From Bacillota bacterium (GTDB lineage: Bacteria; Bacillota; Clostridia; Oscillospirales; Oscillospiraceae): a DNA stretch of 64,000 bases. Positions 57,508 to 64,000 of the stretch are shown here, piece after piece. Below the pieces are notes generated by a model. That model was given only the letters and a program-made list of their open reading frames with translations. It did no database searches and was not told the DNA's origin. The position numbers were made by a program, and so were the translations under genes. The stretch spans positions 20,287 through 84,286 of the forward strand of contig JAETQY010000015.1 of assembly GCA_021770445.1 (NCBI GenBank), written 5' to 3'. Position 1 is the first letter of the stretch, and every line of letters begins with the position of its first letter.

Positions 57508-57906
57508 ATGCAAATCACCGACCCTATCGCGGATATGCTGACCCGTATCCGCAACGCGAACAACGCCAAGCATGACACCGTGGATGTGCCCGCGTCCAAC
57601 ATGAAAAAGTCCATCGCGCAGATCCTGCTGGACGAGGGGTATATCAAGAACTTCCAGCTCATCGACGACGGCACTCAGGGGGTCATCCGCATCGCCCTGA
57701 AGTACAACGCCGGCAAGGAGCAGGTCATCTCCGGCCTGAAGCGGGTTTCCAAGCCCGGCCTTCGGGTGTACGCCGGTGCTGACGAGCTGCCCAAGGTCCT
57801 GCGGGGCCTGGGTATCGCCATTGTCTCTACGTCCAAGGGCGTCATGACCGACAAGAAGGCCCGGGAGGCCCATGTCGGCGGCGAAGTCCTGGCATTTGTC
57901 TGGTAA
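57508..57906 (+). CDS. rpsH: 30S ribosomal protein S8
   Basis: [40 protein letters not shown]. Confidence 0.97.
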   Translation: MQITDPIADMLTRIRNANNAKHDTVDVPASNMKKSIAQILLDEGYIKNFQLIDDGTQGVIRIALKYNAGKEQVISGLKRVSKPGLRVYAGADELPKVLRGLGIAIVSTSKGVMTDKKAREAHVGGEVLAFVW

Positions 57907-57919
57907 GGAGGGTGTAGGA

Positions 57920-58465
57920 ATGTCTAGAATTGGTAGAGCTCCTATCGCCATTCCCGCCGGAGTGGAGATTAAGGTAGAGGACAACAACGTTGTCACCGTC
58001 AAGGGCCCCAAGGGCACCCTGACACAGCAGTTTAACCCCAACATGGCCATCAGCATGGATGCCGGCGTGCTCCATGTGGCCCGTCCCAACGACGCCAAGG
58101 AGAACCGCGCGCTCCACGGCCTGACCCGCACCCTCATCCACAACATGGTGGTGGGTGTGACCGAGGGCTTTAAGAAGGAGCTGGACGTCAACGGCGTGGG
58201 CTACCGTGTGGCCAAGGAGGGCAACAAGCTGGTGATGAACCTGGGCTATTCTCACCAGGTCACCGTTGATGAGGTCCCCGGGATCACCATCGAGGTCCCC
58301 GGCCCCAACAAGATCATCATTCACGGCTGCGACAAGCAGCAGGTGGGCCAGTTTGCCGCCGAAGTGAGAGAGAAGCGTCCCCCCGAGCCTTACAAGGGCA
58401 AGGGCATCAAGTATACTGACGAGGTCATCCGCCGCAAGGCTGGTAAGACCGGCGCCAAGAAGTAA
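57920..58465 (+). CDS. rplF: 50S ribosomal protein L6
   Basis: [32 protein letters not shown]. Confidence 0.97.
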   Translation: MSRIGRAPIAIPAGVEIKVEDNNVVTVKGPKGTLTQQFNPNMAISMDAGVLHVARPNDAKENRALHGLTRTLIHNMVVGVTEGFKKELDVNGVGYRVAKEGNKLVMNLGYSHQVTVDEVPGITIEVPGPNKIIIHGCDKQQVGQFAAEVREKRPPEPYKGKGIKYTDEVIRRKAGKTGAKK

Positions 58466-58482
58466 AAGGAGGTGTGCCACTT

Positions 58483-58842
58483 ATGATCAACAGACCCGAT
58501 ACCCGCTCCCAGCGCATCAAGCGCCACAAGCGCGTGCGTGCTAAGATTTCCGGCACGCCCGAGCGTCCCCGTCTGTGCGTGTTCCGCAGTGAGACCAACA
58601 TCTACGCCCAGGTCATCGACGACGTGAACGGCGTCACCCTGGTCTCCGCTTCTTCCCTGGAGAAGGACTTTAAGGTGGACGGCACCAAGTCCGACGCCGC
58701 CAAGCAGGTAGGCGTAAACGTGGCTGAGCGCGCCAAGGCCAAGGGCATCGACACCGTGGTCTTCGACCGCGGCGGCTATGTCTACCACGGCCGCGTGAAG
58801 GCTCTGGCCGAGGGCGCCCGCGAGGGCGGCCTGCAGTTCTAA
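58483..58842 (+). CDS. rplR: 50S ribosomal protein L18
   Basis: [34 protein letters not shown] at 58483. Confidence 0.96.
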   Translation: MINRPDTRSQRIKRHKRVRAKISGTPERPRLCVFRSETNIYAQVIDDVNGVTLVSASSLEKDFKVDGTKSDAAKQVGVNVAERAKAKGIDTVVFDRGGYVYHGRVKALAEGAREGGLQF

Positions 58843-58859
58843 GGGAGGAGGAAAAAACT

Positions 58860-59360
58860 ATGGCTAGATTTGAGAGAGAGCCCAGCGAGTTCGTTGAGAA
58901 GCTGGTCTATCTGAACCGCGTATCCAAGACCGTCAAGGGCGGCCGTGTGGCCAAGTTCTCCGCCCTCATGGTCGTGGGCGACGAGAAGGGCCGCGTGGGC
59001 TTTGGCCTGGGTAAGGCCGCCGAGGTCCCCGAGGCCATCCGCAAGGGCATCGAGGACGCCAAGAAGAATATGATCAATGTGTCCCTGTCCGGCACCACTA
59101 TCCCCCACGAGGTGATCGGCGAGTTCGGCGCCGGCCGCGTGCTGATGAAGCCCGCCGCTCCCGGTACCGGCGTTATCGCCGGCGGCCCGGTGCGTGCCGT
59201 GATGGAAGCCATCGGCATCAAGGACATCCGTACCAAGTGCCTGCGCTCCAACAATCCGCAGAACGTGGTCTCCGCCACCTTCGAGGGGCTGAAGTCCCTT
59301 CGCACCCCCGAGGAAGTGGCCCGCGTCCGCGGCAAGAGCGTGGAAGAGATCTTGGGTTAA
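58860..59360 (+). CDS. rpsE: 30S ribosomal protein S5
   Basis: [39 protein letters not shown]. Confidence 0.97.
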   Translation: MARFEREPSEFVEKLVYLNRVSKTVKGGRVAKFSALMVVGDEKGRVGFGLGKAAEVPEAIRKGIEDAKKNMINVSLSGTTIPHEVIGEFGAGRVLMKPAAPGTGVIAGGPVRAVMEAIGIKDIRTKCLRSNNPQNVVSATFEGLKSLRTPEEVARVRGKSVEEILG

Positions 59361-59372
59361 GGAGGGTCAAAA

Positions 59373-59555
59373 ATGGCTAATCTGAACATTAAGCTGGTCA
59401 AGAGCCTCAACGGCCGTATCGCCAAGCACAAGGCGACCGCCGAGGCCCTGGGCCTCCGCAAGATCGGCGACAGCACCGTGCAGCCCGACAACGAGGCCAC
59501 CCGGGGCAAGATCGCCCACATCGGCTACCTGCTCCAGGTGACCGAGGAAAACTAA
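59373..59555 (+). CDS. rpmD: 50S ribosomal protein L30
   Basis: [30 protein letters not shown]. Confidence 0.95.
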   Translation: MANLNIKLVKSLNGRIAKHKATAEALGLRKIGDSTVQPDNEATRGKIAHIGYLLQVTEEN

Positions 59556-59571
59556 CGAGGAGGCGCACGAC

Positions 59572-60012
59572 ATGAATCTGCATGAACTTTCCCCCGCCCC
59601 CGGCTCCAACACCAAGGCCTACCGCAAGGGCCGGGGCGCCGGTTCCGGCAACGGCAAGACCGCCGGCCGGGGCCACAAGGGCCAGTGGGCCCGTTCCGGC
59701 GGCGGCGTCCGCGTGGGCTTCGAGGGCGGCCAGATGCCTCTGGCCCGCCGCCTGCCCAAGCGGGGCTTCCACAACATCTTTGCCAAGCCCCTGGAGGCCA
59801 TCAACGTCTCCGCCCTGGAGAAGTTTGAGGACGGCGCTGTGGTGGACGCCCAGGCTATGCTGGACGCCGGCGTTCTGTCCAAGTGCCAGTACGGCGTGAA
59901 GATCCTGGGCAACGGCGAGATTTCCAAGAAACTGATTGTAAAGGCCTCCGCTTTCTCCGCCTCCGCCAAGGAAAAAATTGTGGCTGCCGGCGGTAAGTGG
60001 GAGGTGGTCTGA
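59572..60012 (+). CDS. rplO: 50S ribosomal protein L15
   Basis: [38 protein letters not shown]. Confidence 0.97.
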   Translation: MNLHELSPAPGSNTKAYRKGRGAGSGNGKTAGRGHKGQWARSGGGVRVGFEGGQMPLARRLPKRGFHNIFAKPLEAINVSALEKFEDGAVVDAQAMLDAGVLSKCQYGVKILGNGEISKKLIVKASAFSASAKEKIVAAGGKWEVV

Positions 60013-60014
60013 TT

Positions 60015-61406
60015 ATGATTCAGACCATCCGCAACGCCTGGAAGGTGCCTGAGCTGAAAAAGAAGATCCTGTTCACCATTATGGCGCTGCTGATCTTCCG
60101 CCTGGGCTCCGCCATCCCCGTGCCCTATATCGACGGCAACGCCCTGGACCAGTATCTCCGCAGCCAGAGCGGCACCATTCTGGGCCTGATGAACGCCATG
60201 AGCGGCTCCGCCTTCAACTACGCGACGGTATTCGCCCTGTCCATCCAGCCCTATATCAACAGCTCCATCATCATCCAGCTGCTCACCGTGGCCATCCCCG
60301 CTCTGGAGCGGCTGGCCAAGGAGGGCGGCGAGGAGGGCCGGAAGAAGATCGCCTCCATCACCCGGTACACCACTGTGGCCATCGCGCTGCTCCAGGGCTT
60401 CGGCTACTACTCCCTGGTCAACAGCTACGGCCTGGTCAACAGCGGTTCTCTGCCCGGCTTCTGGGTGGGCCTGGTTATCGTGATCTCCTTCACCGCCGGC
60501 TCCGCCTTCCTGATGTGGCTGGGTGAACAGATCACCGAGTTCGGCATCGGCAACGGCATCTCCATCATCCTGTTCGCCGGCATCGTGTCCCGGTTCCCCC
60601 GGATGGTCATGGACGGCATCAGCGGCTTCCAGACCTGGCTCGCCATCAGCGGCGGCACCGCCGGCGTGATTGCCAAGAATCCGTCTATGGATGAGGCGAC
60701 TGCCCAGGCCTATATCGACGCCCTGAAGCCCGGAGCACTGGCTCCCTGGACCCTGGCCCTCATTGTCATCGGCATGCTGGCCCTGGTGGTCTTCATCGTC
60801 TATATCAACAACGCCGAGCGCCGCATCCCCGTGCAGTACGCCAAGCGCGTGGTGGGCCGGAAGATGTACGGCGGCCAGTCCACCCACATCCCCATGAAGG
60901 TGAGCATGTCCGGCGTTATGCCCATCATCTTCGCCCAGTCCATCGCCTCCCTGCCCGCCACAGTGTGCGCCTTTATGGGCATCACCAAGGAGAGCGAGGG
61001 CTTCGGCGGCGGCCTGATGCGGGTGTTCGACACGGGCAAGCCCTTCTACAGCATCATCTATTTCCTGCTCATCGTGGGCTTCAGCTATTTCTACTCCACC
61101 ATGGCCTTTAACCCCATTGAGGTGGCCAACAACCTGAAGAAGAACGGCGGCTTTATTCCCGGCATGCGTCCCGGCAAGCCTACCGCCGACTTCCTCACCA
61201 AGGTGCTGAGCAAGATCACCATGTTCGGGGCCCTGTACCTGTCCGTGATCGCCATTGCCCCCATCATCACCGGCAATCTGGTGGGCTACCAGTCCCTGGC
61301 CATCGGCGGCACCTCGGTTATCATCGTGGTTGGCGTCGCGCTGGAGACGGTCAAGCAGATGGAGGCTCAGATGCTCATGCGGCACTACAAGGGCTTCCTG
61401 GAGTAA
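60015..61406 (+). CDS. secY: Protein translocase subunit SecY
   Basis: MIQTIRNAWKVPELKKKILFT; FNPIEVANNLKKNGGFIPGMRPGKPTADFL. Confidence 0.97.
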   Translation: MIQTIRNAWKVPELKKKILFTIMALLIFRLGSAIPVPYIDGNALDQYLRSQSGTILGLMNAMSGSAFNYATVFALSIQPYINSSIIIQLLTVAIPALERLAKEGGEEGRKKIASITRYTTVAIALLQGFGYYSLVNSYGLVNSGSLPGFWVGLVIVISFTAGSAFLMWLGEQITEFGIGNGISIILFAGIVSRFPRMVMDGISGFQTWLAISGGTAGVIAKNPSMDEATAQAYIDALKPGALAPWTLALIVIGMLALVVFIVYINNAERRIPVQYAKRVVGRKMYGGQSTHIPMKVSMSGVMPIIFAQSIASLPATVCAFMGITKESEGFGGGLMRVFDTGKPFYSIIYFLLIVGFSYFYSTMAFNPIEVANNLKKNGGFIPGMRPGKPTADFLTKVLSKITMFGALYLSVIAIAPIITGNLVGYQSLAIGGTSVIIVVGVALETVKQMEAQMLMRHYKGFLE

Positions 61407-61418
61407 GGAGAGACGGCT

Positions 61419-62051
61419 ATGAAATTGATCCTTTTGGGCGCCCCTGGCGCCGGAAAAGGCACGCAGGCCGAAATCCTCAGTGCCAAGCTGAGTATCCCCA
61501 CGATTTCCACCGGCAACATCCTCCGCGCGGCCATCAAGGAGGGAACCCCCACCGGGCTGGAGGCCAAGCGCTATATGGACGAGGGCAAGCTGGTACCCGA
61601 TTCCGTCATTATCGGGATCGTGGCCGAGCGCCTGGCCCAGCCTGACTGCGCCAAGGGCTTCATTTTGGACGGGGTGCCCCGCACCATCGGCCAGGCCCAG
61701 GCGCTGGACGCCGCCGGCGTCACCTTCGACAAGGTGCTGTCCATCGAGATCTCCGACGGAGAGATCGAGGAGCGCATGTCGGGGCGCCGGGTGTGCCAGA
61801 GCTGCGGCGCGCCCTACCATGTGAAGGCCAAGCCCCCCAAGCAGGAGGGCGTGTGCGACTCCTGCGGCGGACAGCTTGTCCAGCGGGAGGACGACAGGGC
61901 CGAGACCGTCCGGAAGCGCCTGGAGGTCTACCACGCCGAGACAGAGCCCCTGAAGGGCTTCTATGAGGGCAAGGGAATTTTGGTCCCGGTGGCCAATCAG
62001 GACACCATCGAAGGGACCAGCAAGGCGATCATGGAGGCGCTGGAACTCTGA
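61419..62051 (+). CDS. adk: Adenylate kinase (zinc-binding lid)
   Basis: [54 protein letters not shown]. Confidence 0.97.
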   Translation: MKLILLGAPGAGKGTQAEILSAKLSIPTISTGNILRAAIKEGTPTGLEAKRYMDEGKLVPDSVIIGIVAERLAQPDCAKGFILDGVPRTIGQAQALDAAGVTFDKVLSIEISDGEIEERMSGRRVCQSCGAPYHVKAKPPKQEGVCDSCGGQLVQREDDRAETVRKRLEVYHAETEPLKGFYEGKGILVPVANQDTIEGTSKAIMEALEL

Positions 62052-62827
62052 TGGCGCTGGAAATGATTTCGCTGAAATCCCAACGGGAGATCGAGGCCAT
62101 GCGCCGGGCCGGACGGATTACCGCCCAGGCCCGGGCTCTGGCCGGCTCTATGGTCCGCCCGGGCGTTACCACCCACGAGATCGACAGGGCGGTGCGCCGC
62201 TTTATCGAGAGCCACGGGGCTAAGCCCTCCTTCCTGGGCTACGGAGGCTTTCCTGCCTCCGCCTGCGTCTCGGTGAATGAGGAAGTCATCCACGGCATTC
62301 CCGGTCCCCGGAAGCTGAAGGAGGGCGACGTGGTCAGCATTGACGTGGGCGCCTTCATCGGCGGCTTCCACGGGGACTGCGCCGCCACCTACCCCTGCGG
62401 CCAGGTGAGCGAGGAGGCGGCCAGACTGATTGAGGTCACCCAGCGCAGCTTCTGGGAGGGCATCAAAAACGCCCGAAAGGGCTGCCGGGTGAGTGACATC
62501 GGCCACGCAGTCCAGGAGTATGTGGAGTCCTTTGGGTTCTCCGTGGTCCGGGACTTTGTGGGCCACGGTGTGGGCAGCAAAATGCACGAGCCCCCCGAGG
62601 TGCGCAACTTCGGCCCCGCGGGCCACGGCCCCCGGCTTCAGCCGGGTATGACCATCGCCGTGGAGCCCATGGTGTGCGCCGGGGACTGGCATGTGCGGGT
62701 GCTGCCCGACAAGTGGACCACCGTGTCCCAGGACGGCTCCCTCACCGCCCACTACGAGAACACCATCCTCATCACCGACGGGGAGGCGGAGGTCCTCACC
62801 GTCACAGAGGACGGGGCCTATGTTTGA
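62051..62827 (+). CDS. map: Type I methionyl aminopeptidase
   Basis: MISLKSQREIEAMRRAGRITAQ; FVGHGVGSKMHEPPEV. Confidence 0.96.
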   Translation: MALEMISLKSQREIEAMRRAGRITAQARALAGSMVRPGVTTHEIDRAVRRFIESHGAKPSFLGYGGFPASACVSVNEEVIHGIPGPRKLKEGDVVSIDVGAFIGGFHGDCAATYPCGQVSEEAARLIEVTQRSFWEGIKNARKGCRVSDIGHAVQEYVESFGFSVVRDFVGHGVGSKMHEPPEVRNFGPAGHGPRLQPGMTIAVEPMVCAGDWHVRVLPDKWTTVSQDGSLTAHYENTILITDGEAEVLTVTEDGAYV

Positions 62828-63113
62828 TTACACAGGCTGGATCGTCCGGGCGACGGCCGGACGGGACCGGGACGGAATTTTCTGCGTAGTGGGTGTGGAT
62901 CAGGAGCGGACCATGCTTCTGCTGGCCGACGGAAAGCGGCGCAAGGCCGCCTCCCCCAAGGCCAAAAAGCTGGGGCATGTCCTGTGCCTGACCGACAGCC
63001 AACACAGCTTCGACCACCCTGTGGTCCACAGCCTGCAAGAGGGAAAACCGGTCTCCGACCGGGCATTGAGACGGGCGCTGGCCGCCTTCAAGGAGGGAAC
63101 CACCCTTGGCTAA
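62820..63113 (+). CDS. KOW/L14e-like RNA-binding protein
   Basis: ORF between map and inf[50 protein letters not shown]. Confidence 0.8.
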   Translation: MFDYTGWIVRATAGRDRDGIFCVVGVDQERTMLLLADGKRRKAASPKAKKLGHVLCLTDSQHSFDHPVVHSLQEGKPVSDRALRRALAAFKEGTTLG

Positions 63114-63324
63114 AGACGATATGATCGAATTGGAGGGCGTCGTCACCGAGGCCCTGCCCAATACCACGTTCCATGTGGACATCGGAAACGGCCACATCAT
63201 TCTGGCACATATTTCCGGAAAGCTGCGGATGAACTTCATCCGCATCCTGCCCGGCGACAAGGTGACCATTCAGATGTCACCCTACGACCTCACCCGAGGC
63301 CGTATTACCTGGAGATCTAAGTAA
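63106..63324 (+). CDS. infA: Translation initiation factor IF-1
   Basis: [57 protein letters not shown] start. Confidence 0.96.
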   Translation: MAKDDMIELEGVVTEALPNTTFHVDIGNGHIILAHISGKLRMNFIRILPGDKVTIQMSPYDLTRGRITWRSK

Positions 63325-63393
63325 CTATAAACGACCGAGTTGTCAAGGGTTCCCCGGGAGCCTTGCCTCCGGGGAGGCGGCCGCAGGCCGCCC

Positions 63394-63647
<254 letters not shown>

Positions 63648-63665
63648 TTGGAGGTGCTGTAAAAA

Positions 63666-64000
63666 ATGGCTCGTATTGCCGGTATTGACCTGCCGAGAGA
63701 GAAGAGAATCGAGATCGGCCTCACTTATATCTACGGCATTGGGCGCACCAGCGCCAACAAGATCCTGGCCAAGGCCGGGGTAAACCCTGACACCCGCGTG
63801 AAGGACCTCACCGAGGAGGACGAGGCCAAGCTGCGTGAGGTCATCCACGACTACACCGTGGAGGGCGACCTGCGCCGCAACGTGGCGATGGACATCAAGC
63901 GGCTCACCGAGATCGGCTGCTACCGGGGCATCCGCCACCGCAAGGGGCTGCCCGTCCGGGGCCAGCGGTCCAAGACCAACGCCCGTACCCGCAAGGGTCC
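63666..64000 (+). CDS. rpsM: 30S ribosomal protein S13 (3' truncated by window edge)
   Basis: [34 protein letters not shown]...; open at window end. Confidence 0.96.
   Translation, partial: MARIAGIDLPREKRIEIGLTYIYGIGRTSANKILAKAGVNPDTRVKDLTEEDEAKLREVIHDYTVEGDLRRNVAMDIKRLTEIGCYRGIRHRKGLPVRGQRSKTNARTRKG

Noticed and set aside
59619-61934. 771-aa minus-strand ORF
   Set aside because: Antisense to rplO, secY and adk; long opposite-strand ORFs are expected in GC-rich coding DNA, low-complexity His/Gly/Asp composition

Overview
GC-rich chromosomal window, probably from a Clostridia/Oscillospiraceae-like Firmicute (inferred from gene content and the S10-spc operon layout). Left to right: a TctA/HIT/dehydrogenase/DapA-like/ribokinase operon; an SLH-protein ORF that reads through a terminator; a hybrid histidine kinase + receiver + CheX-like + CheY-like module; a GH42 beta-galactosidase; a five-gene SWIM / HEAT-like / MoxR / DUF5682-like / vWA operon (best candidate for an under-described system); amylosucrase; a sugar isomerase/xylulokinase/ABC-transporter locus with a ROK regulator; a zinc-ribbon/FHA/PP2C/protease/Ser-Thr kinase island; rpoN; an M23 peptidase; rpiB; a WG-repeat protein; and the S10-spc ribosomal operons through rpsM (cut by the window end). 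Main anomalies: (i) rplN encodes only 68 aa and appears to lack about 54 central codons in frame; (ii) two copies of a ~110-nt structured repeat with compensatory stem changes sit in the rpsJ-rplC and infA-rpmJ gaps; (iii) the S10 and spc blocks are separated by a 20-bp terminator hairpin, a consensus promoter and a ~360-nt structured leader; (iv) an intrinsic terminator lies inside the rpsJ leader. No tRNA, rRNA, CRISPR array or intact IS element was recognised.
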